39,674 nucleotides of DNA from an uncultured Oscillospiraceae bacterium (lineage in GTDB: Bacteria > Bacillota > Clostridia > Oscillospirales > Ruminococcaceae). Below are positions 25,684-32,786 of this stretch, piece by piece; within the stretch, counting starts at the first letter, position 1, and each line of letters begins with the position of its first letter. Under the pieces are notes generated by a model. That model saw only the letters and a program-made list of their open reading frames with translations. It searched no databases and was not told the DNA's origin. A program made the position numbers and the translations under genes. The stretch covers positions 1-39,674 of the forward strand of contig CAKSHT010000004.1 of NCBI GenBank assembly GCA_934457235.1. The letters run 5' to 3'.

Positions 25684-26868
25684 TTATTGATCGATATTGC
25701 TGTAAAGCTGGTATATCGGCAGCATTACCGAGAGCATGACAGTCAGTATTATCACTGACATTATCATTATCATCACAGGTTCGATAAGCTTGACCAGCTT
25801 CTTGATTGCCATCGAGGATTCATAGTCGAAGCTTTCCGCAGTTTTTAGGAGAAGCTCGTCTACGCGTCCTGTTTCCTCGCCGACGGTTATGGTTTCGGAG
25901 AGCTTGACGTCAAAGCCGTCCACCTGCTTCAGCGCTTCCGACAGGGAAGAACCCTGTCTTACAAGCTTTATCACGCCGTCGAACTGCGACGCGATGTATC
26001 GGTTTCCGATGGTGTCGCGGGATATCTGCAGGGCGTTCAGTATCGTGAGTCCGCTGGAGTACAGCGATGAAAATGTGCGTGCAAAACGTGCGGTATAGAT
26101 TATCTTCATCAGCTTGCCGGCTTTCGGGCATTTCACCTTGAATTTATCCCACGCGAGCCGCACGCCGTTTATCCTGGATATCCAGTAGACCGCGACGGCG
26201 GCTGCCAGCACGATGATTATAAGCAGGAACCACTGATGAGTCATGAAATCGCTTATGCCCATCATTGCCTGCGTTATCGCGGGAAGCTCCATGTCGCCGA
26301 AAACTCCGATAAACGTCGGGAAAATGAACGTGAAAACTGCTATAATTACGAGCAGCGTTATCACTACAAGTATCATAGGATATGTCATGGCGCCGCGGAT
26401 ATCCTGGTTGGTACGATGTTCCGCGTCGTAGTGATCTGCCATTTTCAGCAGCGACTGGTCGAGCCTGCCGTTGGATTCACCCGCCCGTACCATGTTTATG
26501 AGTAGCTCCGGGAAAACTCCGTCCTGGTTCTGCATGGCCTCTGAAAGGGAAACGCCGCGTTTCAGCTCATGGCTCAGCGCCGAGAATGTGCTTTTCATGG
26601 CGGGCGAAAGGTCGCGGTGATTTATTATCTGCATCGCCCGGACGAGCGAAACTCCTGTGCCCAGCATTGAGGAAAGTTCCCGGCAAAACTCCGCAAGCTG
26701 CCGGGCTTTAAGTCGTTTTCCGGCTGCCTTGCTCTTCTCCTCGTATTTAAGAAGGTAAAGCTCCTGTCGCCGGAGATTATCCTTCAGCTGTTCGGGAGTG
26801 ACTGCGGTCAGCGTACCCCTGACGGTCTTTCCGTCCATTCTGGCTGCGATATAGCTGTATTCTGCCAC
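25684..26868 (-). CDS. pilC: Type IV pilus inner-membrane platform protein PilC (GspF family)
   Basis: A 394-residue platform protein, normal length, with two GspF domains (about 60-190 and 265-385) and three or four membrane segments (for example MILVVITLLVIIAVFTFIF and VMIMIMSVIILTVMLSVML). It starts at GTG 26868 behind GAGGAGA; the N-terminus AEYSYIAARMDGKTVRGTL is typical. It transmits PilB motion to the growing pilin helix. A GC hairpin in the 92-bp gap separates it from the main pilin gene. Confidence 0.95.
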   Translation of the reverse strand: MAEYSYIAARMDGKTVRGTLTAVTPEQLKDNLRRQELYLLKYEEKSKAAGKRLKARQLAEFCRELSSMLGTGVSLVRAMQIINHRDLSPAMKSTFSALSHELKRGVSLSEAMQNQDGVFPELLINMVRAGESNGRLDQSLLKMADHYDAEHRTNQDIRGAMTYPMILVVITLLVIIAVFTFIFPTFIGVFGDMELPAITQAMMGISDFMTHQWFLLIIIVLAAAVAVYWISRINGVRLAWDKFKVKCPKAGKLMKIIYTARFARTFSSLYSSGLTILNALQISRDTIGNRYIASQFDGVIKLVRQGSSLSEALKQVDGFDVKLSETITVGEETGRVDELLLKTAESFDYESSMAIKKLVKLIEPVMIMIMSVIILTVMLSVMLPIYQLYSNIDQ

Positions 26869-26897
26869 GCTGTTCTCCTCTCCTGCGGTAAAGAAAC

Positions 26898-26927
26898 CGC
26901 CCGCCCTCCGGTCGGGAAAGGCGGGCG
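26898..26927 (-). terminator. Hairpin between the main pilin gene and pilC
   Basis: CGCCCGCC (26898-26905) and GGCGGGCG (26920-26927) form a perfect 8-bp stem, followed leftward by GTTTCTTT. The weak T-run in mid-operon suggests partial termination or 3' protection, leaving pilin message in excess over machinery message. Confidence 0.65.
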
Positions 26928-26960
26928 ATAATCAGTTCTGATCAGTGCTGAAGTATCATT

Positions 26961-27440
26961 TTAAGGTTTAGGAAATGCTATTGAATTCGAGTTAGGCTTG
27001 GTATCTCCTTCTTTCGGGATAGCTGCTGTATAGCCGCTGCCGTTATAGGTCACAAGGTAAGTGCCGTCATAGAATTCAACGTTGGTGATCTTGCCTTTTT
27101 CAGTTATTGTAACTTTGGCAAAATTCTTGGTGCTGTCGATCTCAGAAAGAGCGAACGCTTCGTCAAAGAAATCCACTGTTTTGCTGCCGGCAGTAATGGT
27201 GGAACCGCTGGCACCGGTGATCGTGCCGTTCTCGCCATAGGTTTCAGAACCGATGGTCTGGGCTGCAACGACAAAGTTGCGGCATTCCGTGATGGAAGCC
27301 TTTTCGCTGGCCTTGTCGATGTAACCGATAAGGGACGGTATAAGTATCGCAGCGAGAATTGCGAGTATGACCAGAACGATTATTACTTCAACGAGAGTGA
27401 AGCCCTTTTTCTTTTTGAGCGAATTGATAAACTTTTCCAT
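26961..27440 (-). CDS. pilA: Major type IV pilin
   Basis: A 159-residue prepilin: leader MEKFINSLKKKKG, cleavage G/FTLVEVIIVLVILAILAAIL with Glu5, a polymerisation helix, and a Thr/Gly-rich globular domain (ENGTITGASGSTITAGS, TYLVTYNGSGYTAAIP). No disulfide pair is seen, as in other Gram-positive pilins. AAAAGGAG precedes ATG 27440. First gene of the pilus operon, with its own strong promoter, a short leader and a downstream hairpin, all consistent with high expression. The 'major' label is inferred from these features and its compact size. Confidence 0.92.
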   Translation of the reverse strand: MEKFINSLKKKKGFTLVEVIIVLVILAILAAILIPSLIGYIDKASEKASITECRNFVVAAQTIGSETYGENGTITGASGSTITAGSKTVDFFDEAFALSEIDSTKNFAKVTITEKGKITNVEFYDGTYLVTYNGSGYTAAIPKEGDTKPNSNSIAFPKP

Positions 27441-27508
27441 GATAATGACTCCTTTTATGTAGCATATGTATTCGGCACAGAATCACATCGTATGCCTGTA
27501 ATGTTAAT

Positions 27509-27537
27509 AATATAGCATAACCTCACCGTTTTGTCAA
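27509..27537 (-). promoter_or_regulatory. Promoter of the pilus operon
   Basis: On the minus strand TTGACA (27532-27537) and TATATT (27509-27514) are separated by 17 bp, with an extended TGC before the -10. The leader is about 65 nt. Confidence 0.85.
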
Positions 27538-27540
27538 TGA

Positions 27541-27743
27541 TAAAAAATGTTATTTCTGTATCAGTTTCGGCACAGATTCTGACAAATAACACGTGCTTTT
27601 TGGGAGTGCATTTGGCTCTGCTATGCTACATCTATGAAAAAGGAGCGCAGGTATTAGAAAGTGTGTGAAAAAAATATCATGGCTCTGCCAGCAAAATATT
27701 TACATTATAGCGATAAAACGCCGGGACGAACTGTAAAAGCGAC
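27541..27743. other. Gap upstream of pilA with repeated leader fragments, no gene
   Basis: TTCGGCACAGA occurs at 27471-27481 and again at 27566-27576, on either side of the pilA promoter. The plus strand carries TATGCTACAT (27622-27631) and AAAAAGGAG (27637-27645), matching the pilA leader read on the minus strand (TATGCTACAT at 27457-27466, AAAAGGAG at 27449-27456). No start codon or pilin frame follows this second copy. A weak TGGC/GCCA stem with a leftward T7 run (27668-27690) may end the lipoprotein transcript. Confidence 0.45.
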
Positions 27744-28403
27744 TCATATTTCCCAGAGGAAAAGCGAACCGTCCATTCCGCTCATATCAACGGCGAATGT
27801 GCGGACAGTTCCGTCATGATCCACATACGAAATACCGTTGTTCGGTATCGTCCCGATAAATTCCAGCCCCGCCACAAGCGGACGTTCCGGGGTCAGCTCG
27901 CTCTGTGTGTAAAGGGTCTGGATATCAAACGTTATGTTTCCATTTTCGTCCGAATCGCGGTAGGTCAGCGAGAGCACGCTGAAATCCTTGACTGTGGAAT
28001 CAGTCGAGAATACAACGCGCGTCTGCAGTTCTCCGCTGTTCAGATCGTATTCGTCATATTCAGCCGTACCCATATCGTCCGCATAGTCTGCGGATATCAC
28101 GGCGCTTGTTTTTTCTGACGGTGCCCCGGTGGTTTCCGTTGAAGCGTCCGAAGAATCAGCGCAGACTGTCGGTTCGGCAGTATCCGTCATGATGCCGGAC
28201 TCCACGGCAGAAACGCCCGTGCCTGCATCAGACGATGTATCCTTGCTCTCAGCGCAGACTGTCGGTTCGGCAGTATCCGTCATAATGCCGGACTCCACGG
28301 CAGAAACGTCCGTGCCTGCATCGGACGATGCATCCTTGTTCTCAGCGCAGCCTGTAAGCAGTGCTGCGGCTGTTATTATCATAATGATTCTGGTGTGTTT
28401 CAT
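27744..28403 (-). CDS. Lipoprotein of unknown function with tandem repeat
   Basis: About 219 residues from ATG 28403 (AAAGGAG upstream). Signal MKHTRIIMIITAAALL and lipobox LTGC (Cys19) direct it to the outer membrane face of the cell. Residues about 20-85 are a Ser/Asp/Thr-rich linker built from two 31-residue repeats (SAVESGIMTDTAEPTVCA in each), each with one Cys. The C-terminal domain (about 100-219) contains SLTYRDSDENGNITFDIQT and GTIPNNGISYVDHDGTVRTF and matches no family I recognise. It lies alone between the pilus operon and a divergent chemoreceptor, with its own promoter. Possibly a surface sensor or pilus accessory protein; this is only positional. Confidence 0.78.
   Translation of the reverse strand: MKHTRIIMIITAAALLTGCAENKDASSDAGTDVSAVESGIMTDTAEPTVCAESKDTSSDAGTGVSAVESGIMTDTAEPTVCADSSDASTETTGAPSEKTSAVISADYADDMGTAEYDEYDLNSGELQTRVVFSTDSTVKDFSVLSLTYRDSDENGNITFDIQTLYTQSELTPERPLVAGLEFIGTIPNNGISYVDHDGTVRTFAVDMSGMDGSLFLWEI
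28156..28341. repeat. 93-bp tandem repeat in the lipoprotein gene
   Basis: Units 28156-28248 and 28249-28341, followed by a short part-unit (TCAGCGCAG), differ at only a few positions. The period is a multiple of three (31 residues), so copy number can change without breaking the frame. It encodes the linker between lipid anchor and C-terminal domain. Confidence 0.9.
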
Positions 28404-28430
28404 GGCTTCTCCTTTCGGTCGGTTTAACTT

Positions 28431-28459
28431 ATTATAACCTTTTTGCACAGAAAAGTCAA
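28431..28459 (-). promoter_or_regulatory. Promoter of the lipoprotein gene
   Basis: On the minus strand TTGACT (28454-28459) and TATAAT (28431-28436) are 17 bp apart, giving a leader of about 20 nt. Confidence 0.85.
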
Positions 28460-28574
28460 TAGAGGAAATAAACGTTCTTTTGTACTGAGAAGTTTGTAAA
28501 CAAATATTGTATTGTTATATTACATAAAAACGTTTAACCCGCACTGCACCGGCATGTTGAACATGATGTTTATA

Positions 28575-28603
28575 TTTACAAAATTAAAATAACATGATAC
28601 AAT
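28575..28603 (+). promoter_or_regulatory. Promoter of the second chemoreceptor gene
   Basis: TTTACA (28575-28580) and TACAAT (28598-28603) are 17 bp apart. The -10 lies just after the most upstream in-frame ATG (28594), so transcription would begin downstream of that codon. Confidence 0.6.
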
Positions 28604-30165
28604 ATAATAATAAAAAATATGCTTTTCGGGAATTTCCCGTGGAAAGGACGCCGTATGAAAAACTGACTCTCAGGGCAAGGATCACTCTGACGACCGTGAT
28701 CCTGCTGGCAGTTACTCTGCTGATCACGGCTGTTTGCAGCTGTGTGTTCCTGGCATCTACATCGCAGAAGCACATAACAGAAAGTGCGTCGTCCTCCGGC
28801 AGCGTCGTGATCCACAAGGACAGCGGACTTATGCCGTACGTGGACGCCGATGAAAACGAGCATTACACGCAGTATTCAGACACCGTGAGCGGAATTTCCG
28901 GCGAAATCACGGAATCCGGTATAACCACATGCACGCTTACGGATTACGACGGCGTTTCAAGGTTCGTGATATCTGCGGAGATCCCGGCGTCCGGCTGGAA
29001 GCTCAGCTACGCGATGGACAGCTCTGAGCTTTACCGCGACGTACGCAATATTGTTATTATATTCTGCGTTATCATTCCGGTGATAATCGCGGTAGCTGCG
29101 ATGGTATGCGCGCTCGTTGTAAAGAAGTGCTTCCGTCCGCTGGCGGTTGTTTCTTCGGCGGCGGAGCGCATGACAAAGGGAGATCTTTCAGTCACCTTCG
29201 ACTATTCCGCGAACGACGAAATAGGCTCCGTGTGCCGCATAATAGAGCAGACGAACGCCACACTGCGCGGTTATGTCAGCGATATCTCCGGACATTTTGA
29301 GGTGATGGCCCGGGGCGATTTCAGCAGCGAGGTCACGGTGGATTATGCCGGCGATTTCTCAGCGATAAAGACATCTCTTAACGGGATAATCAGCAAACTT
29401 GGCGGAGTTTTCGGAGCTATAAGCGAAGCTTCCGGCGCGGTGTTCTCCGGGGCTGAGAATGTGTCCCAGGGAGCCGCCAGCCTTGCGGAGAGCGCTTCAC
29501 GTCAGACGGCGCTTGTGGACGAGATTTCCGGAAGCGTGGCTTCTGCCGAGGATATAATTGCTGGAAACGTTAAGCTGACGGACGAAGCACGGGCGCTTTC
29601 CGACAGTGCGTCGCAGCTTGCCGGACGCGGAAACTCCCAGATGGAAGAGCTGCTGACCGCGATGAACGAGATACGCAGCACATCGGAAAAGATACAGGAG
29701 ATAAACCAGACCATCGAGGATATCGCTTTCCAGACCAATATACTGGCGCTGAACGCTTCCATTGAGGCAGCCCGCGCAGGCGCGGCAGGAAAGGGATTTG
29801 CGGTAGTTGCCGAGGAGGTACGCAACCTTGCCGGAAAGAGTGCGGAGGCGTCCGGAAGAACGACTGCGCTCATCAACGAAAGCGCCAGGGCGGTGGAGAA
29901 CGGCAGACAGCTCGCGGACGACACTGCGACGACACTGCACAGCGTACTGGAGCAGACCGAAAAGGTCAACGGCATAATTTCAGATATCGCGATTTCCTCC
30001 GAAAAGCAGAGCAGCTACATGTCGGATATAAGCCGGAAAACCGAGGAGATAACCAAGTTCGTTACGTCCTCCGCTGCAAACGCCGAAGAGAGCGCGGCAG
30101 CGGCTTCCGAGCTGGATACCCAGGCTTCCAGGCTGCGTGGCATGACAGAGAAATTCAAGGCATGA
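28594..30165 (+). CDS. Methyl-accepting chemotaxis protein, start region probably frameshifted
   Basis: A chemoreceptor with TM1 (about 35-57), a small extracellular domain (about 58-150), TM2 (about 151-176), HAMP-like regions (about 177-270) and a signalling domain with tip [20 protein letters not shown] then [21 protein letters not shown] (about 371-412). The open frame begins at ATG 28594, but that codon overlaps the promoter -10 and has no ribosome binding site. A good start, GGAAAGG then ATG 28655, is out of frame and stops after MKN. One extra A in the A5 run 28658-28662 would give MKKLTLRARITLTT, a typical receptor beginning. So either one base is missing, slippage restores the frame, or an inferior GTG at 28639 is used. 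The sensor region is short and does not match Cache domains clearly. Confidence 0.88.
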   Translation: MIQYNNKKYAFREFPVERTPYEKLTLRARITLTTVILLAVTLLITAVCSCVFLASTSQKHITESASSSGSVVIHKDSGLMPYVDADENEHYTQYSDTVSGISGEITESGITTCTLTDYDGVSRFVISAEIPASGWKLSYAMDSSELYRDVRNIVIIFCVIIPVIIAVAAMVCALVVKKCFRPLAVVSSAAERMTKGDLSVTFDYSANDEIGSVCRIIEQTNATLRGYVSDISGHFEVMARGDFSSEVTVDYAGDFSAIKTSLNGIISKLGGVFGAISEASGAVFSGAENVSQGAASLAESASRQTALVDEISGSVASAEDIIAGNVKLTDEARALSDSASQLAGRGNSQMEELLTAMNEIRSTSEKIQEINQTIEDIAFQTNILALNASIEAARAGAAGKGFAVVAEEVRNLAGKSAEASGRTTALINESARAVENGRQLADDTATTLHSVLEQTEKVNGIISDIAISSEKQSSYMSDISRKTEEITKFVTSSAANAEESAAAASELDTQASRLRGMTEKFKA

Positions 30166-30174
30166 TATAAAAGG

Positions 30175-30424
30175 CTGTCGATAAAGGCACATCTGCGTCG
30201 TTAGTTTTGCGAAAAAGATAACCATAGTTATAAAAAGGTGAGGTAATGTGTTTCGCAAAACTAGCAACATTTCGGCAGGCACAAACACGATGTTTGTGGT
30301 GTTGCCACAAAAGCCCGACACGATGTCGGGCAACAAAAGGCAACATCCGCAAAGCCTAGCCGAAATGCCGCTTCCTAGCATCTGCACCTTTCTCGGCAGC
30401 CTGGGGTAGGTACTTTTTCAACAA
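30175..30424. repeat. Palindromic intergenic repeat, copy 2 (250 bp, with nested hairpins)
   Basis: The left end CTGTCGATAAAGGCACATCT and right end CTTTTTCAACAA match copy 1, as do the core CATTTCGGCAGGCACAAA and the segment ATGCCGCTTCCTAGCATCTG. The outer stem is GGCTG/CAGCC here but GACTG/CAGTC in copy 1, a compensatory pair change. Two extra blocks are inserted: 30202-30263, and about 30286-30349 with hairpins TTTGTGG/CCACAAA and GCCCGACA/TGTCGGGC. It lies between convergent genes, just before a terminator. Confidence 0.8.
30202..30263. repeat. 62-bp hairpin nested inside repeat copy 2
   Basis: TAGTTTTGCGAAA (30202-30214) and TTTCGCAAAACTA (30251-30263) are perfect 13-bp inverted ends. 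The interior holds another small hairpin, ATAAC/GTTAT. It is absent from copy 1, so it looks like a separate module inserted into the parent element. Confidence 0.75.
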
Positions 30425-30429
30425 ACTCT

Positions 30430-30461
30430 AAGCTCCACGCGTTACATAATGCGTGGAGCTT
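30430..30461 (+). terminator. Rho-independent terminator after the second chemoreceptor
   Basis: AAGCTCCACGC (30430-30440) pairs with GCGTGGAGCTT (30451-30461), 11 bp, followed by TTTT in the plus direction. Its symmetry could also serve the convergent ABC operon ending at 30471. Confidence 0.88.
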
Positions 30462-30470
30462 TTTTGCGTA

Positions 30471-31148
30471 TTATTTTTCGGATTCCCTCAGTACGCCGCC
30501 GTCCATGACGTACACCCTGTCGGCGTAGGCTGCGGCCTCAGTTTCGTGGGTTACAAGCAGTACTGCCGCGCCGTTGTCCGCCGCTTCCCGCAGGAGCTTT
30601 AGGACTGCATGCGTGTTCTCGTCGTCCAGGTCGCCGGTCGGCTCGTCCGCCAGGATTATACCGGGATTCCGGAGCATGGCACGGGCGATGGAAAGTCTGC
30701 GCATCTCACCGCCGGAAAGTTCGTTGGGATACGTGTCGCGAAGCTCGGCTATCCCTACGCGCTCCAGGAGGGCGACTGCCTTTTCCTCCGGGATTTCATC
30801 GCCGTACATCGTGCAGGGGAGGAGCACGTTTTCAAGTACGGTCAGGCTGTGAAGTCCCGTCTGTCCCTGGGGGATTATCCCGATGTTCTGGTTACGGAAA
30901 CGTGAACGCTCCGCGTCCTCCATCGCGTATATATCCGTTCCGTCGTAAAGTACTTTCCCGGAAGTCGGCGCGAGGAGTCCCGCAAGTATGTTCAGCATGG
31001 TGCTTTTTCCGCTGCCGGAGCGCCCGGTTATCTCAACAAGCTTACCAGGCTTAAGGTTAAGGTCTGTTTCCTTCAGCGCCTGGAATACGTTGCTTCCGCG
31101 GGATTTCCGGAAGTACTGACGGGTGATCTTTTCTGCTGATATTTTCAT
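30471..31148 (-). CDS. ABC transporter ATPase (MacB/LolD type)
   Basis: A 225-residue ATPase: Walker A GRSGSGKST (residues 42-50), signature LSGGEMRRLSIARAM, Walker B IILADEPTGDLD and the H-loop VTHE. The ADEPTGDLD form is typical of MacB/LolD/FtsE-type ATPases that work with FtsX-fold permeases in mechanotransmission or export and not in import. AAGGAGGT precedes ATG 31148; it follows its permease by 9 bp. Last gene of the long leftward operon. Confidence 0.93.
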   Translation of the reverse strand: MKISAEKITRQYFRKSRGSNVFQALKETDLNLKPGKLVEITGRSGSGKSTMLNILAGLLAPTSGKVLYDGTDIYAMEDAERSRFRNQNIGIIPQGQTGLHSLTVLENVLLPCTMYGDEIPEEKAVALLERVGIAELRDTYPNELSGGEMRRLSIARAMLRNPGIILADEPTGDLDDENTHAVLKLLREAADNGAAVLLVTHETEAAAYADRVYVMDGGVLRESEK

Positions 31149-31157
31149 GTGACCTCC

Positions 31158-32363
31158 TTATGAGCCTTCGCGCAGGACAAGTCCTGTTTCGCTTTTGCTT
31201 ATCCTGCGTCCGGTTATCACAGACGTCAGAAGTCCCGCGAGTACCGACGCGGCTATCGAGCCGACTGCGATAAGGCATATCAGAAGCGCGTCCGGCAGCA
31301 GGTACGGCAGCTCCAGCTGCGAGCGGATGAGACTGCTGAACGGGAATACCACCAGGCACGCCAGCGCGGTACCGATAACGGCGCCGCTGACGCTTATGAT
31401 TACTGATTCCGTGCGGATAAGTCCGGAAAGCATGCCCTGCGAAGCGCCGATAACGCGGAGTATCGCGAATTCTTTCGTGCGCTCGTTGGCGATCATCGTG
31501 AACGCTATCATCAGTATCACGAAAGCCAGTATCCACACAACTGCCATCAAACCTCCGATCATCGTGGAAACGCTGGAAAGTCCGCCGGATATGCTGGATA
31601 CCATAGTCTTTGCCTGGGTAGCCTCTACGCGGCGCACATGGATATTGATATCTCCGGTGACGTCCTCCACGCTGTAGCCATCCTTTACCTTTATCATGAC
31701 CGAGGATATCGCGCGGTCTGCGTCAATGTCGCTGAAGTAGTTGAAGCCGAGCGCCTGGGAGCTTTCCATCATCTGCTTTATCGTGTTCATGTTGGCGTAG
31801 ATGGCGCTGTCAAGTCCCGTTCCGGTCTGGTCGAGCTGAGCCACGACGCGGCATTCCGTGTTGTAGAACGTTAGCCTGCGGCCAGCGGGAATCGAGATAT
31901 TGCTGCCGACGATGAGATCCATGTCCCCTATGCTTCCGGAGTAATTCTCGCGTATCCATGGCTGGATTGAGAAGTCGGTTTCCGGGTCGAAGCCGATTAT
32001 CTGAACTGAGGTGGAGCAGCAGCCGGTGCTTGACGTCGCGAGGTAGAACTGCGGCGACGCGATTTCCACGCCCTCTATGGTGCGTATCTTGTCAAGCTTG
32101 GAGCTGTCCATGTAGAAGTATCCCGGTATGCCCTGTAACAGAATATCGTCCAGAGTGCCCTTGGAGCGCGCTTCATTCGGCACTGCCACTATATCCGCGC
32201 CCAGTCGGGATTTGTAGCTTTCAAGTCCGTTCTGGAGGCTGGCAACGATAACGGAGCCGCCGAATATTGAGAACGCGAGGAACGCCGTGAGTATTACGAG
32301 CGCGGCTGTCCTGGCGTGTTTTCTTCTGAGATTTTTTACAGAAAGGTACCTGGCAAATTTCAC
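31158..32363 (-). CDS. FtsX-family ABC permease (MacB type)
   Basis: A 401-residue permease: one N-terminal TM (about 19-41), a large extracytoplasmic domain (about 42-265), then three C-terminal TMs (FtsX domain) with the usual EFAILRVIGAS motif. The start is GTG 32363 behind AGGAGGA and overlaps the stop of the DUF4418-like gene by four bases. It partners the ATPase directly downstream. Substrate cannot be read. Its extracytoplasmic domain includes a Cys pair (STGCCSTS). Confidence 0.9.
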   Translation of the reverse strand: MKFARYLSVKNLRRKHARTAALVILTAFLAFSIFGGSVIVASLQNGLESYKSRLGADIVAVPNEARSKGTLDDILLQGIPGYFYMDSSKLDKIRTIEGVEIASPQFYLATSSTGCCSTSVQIIGFDPETDFSIQPWIRENYSGSIGDMDLIVGSNISIPAGRRLTFYNTECRVVAQLDQTGTGLDSAIYANMNTIKQMMESSQALGFNYFSDIDADRAISSVMIKVKDGYSVEDVTGDINIHVRRVEATQAKTMVSSISGGLSSVSTMIGGLMAVVWILAFVILMIAFTMIANERTKEFAILRVIGASQGMLSGLIRTESVIISVSGAVIGTALACLVVFPFSSLIRSQLELPYLLPDALLICLIAVGSIAASVLAGLLTSVITGRRISKSETGLVLREGS

Positions 32364-32773
32364 TTGGATCTCCTCCTGAGCTGTACGGTTATATCAGCCG
32401 CGGAAGCTATTATAACGAGTATCGCGCAGACGATGGCGGCCGGCGTCATTACGGCGCGGCAGCGCATTTCGCTCATCATGCACAGGCTGATAAGGTTTCC
32501 GGGGACTATGCATATGAAAATGCCTACCGGGATAAGCGCTGCTGAAAGTCCGGCTTTCATCCGTTCATCGGGTATGAAGAAGTGTGCCAGGGAGATAACG
32601 GAAACAACCGCCGCAAGTCCCGTGAGGATAACGCCTGCCCAGTGGCAGTTCATGAAGCTTCCGTCGTCCTTTACGTGGTCGCAGGGACCGAACCAGAGCA
32701 GCGTTCCGACGAAGAACAGAATGCCGATAACCAGCAGTGCGATGTCCGTTGCGCCTATCCTGAATTTTTTCAT
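32360..32773 (-). CDS. Four-helix membrane protein, DUF4418-like
   Basis: A 137-residue protein with four hydrophobic helices (about 8-28, 45-66, 75-95, 108-130). Cysteines sit in the loops: FGPC and NCHW between helices 1 and 2, and LCMMSEMRC before helix 4. The pattern agrees with what I recall of DUF4418, a family found next to FtsX-type permeases; that recall should be tested by a profile search. The role is unknown; the loop cysteines could bind a metal or be redox active. AAAAGGAG precedes ATG 32773, and translation is coupled to the permease. Confidence 0.7.
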   Translation of the reverse strand: MKKFRIGATDIALLVIGILFFVGTLLWFGPCDHVKDDGSFMNCHWAGVILTGLAAVVSVISLAHFFIPDERMKAGLSAALIPVGIFICIVPGNLISLCMMSEMRCRAVMTPAAIVCAILVIIASAADITVQLRRRSK

Positions 32774-32786
32774 AGTTGTCTCCTTT

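Noticed and set aside
27661..27816. Rightward 51-codon frame from GTG after the second AAAAAGGAG
   Set aside because: The distance to the ribosome binding site is too long, it overlaps the lipoprotein gene antisense, and the product has no signal or motif.
30246..30356. 36-codon frame with GGTGAGG ahead of ATG inside repeat copy 2
   Set aside because: It is built wholly from hairpin arms of the repeat, is absent from copy 1, and has repetitive Cys/Arg-rich composition; most likely chance.
30175..30424. CRISPR array or integron attC site
   Set aside because: The repeats are inverted hairpins without regular spacers, no cas or integrase gene is near, and only two dispersed copies exist.
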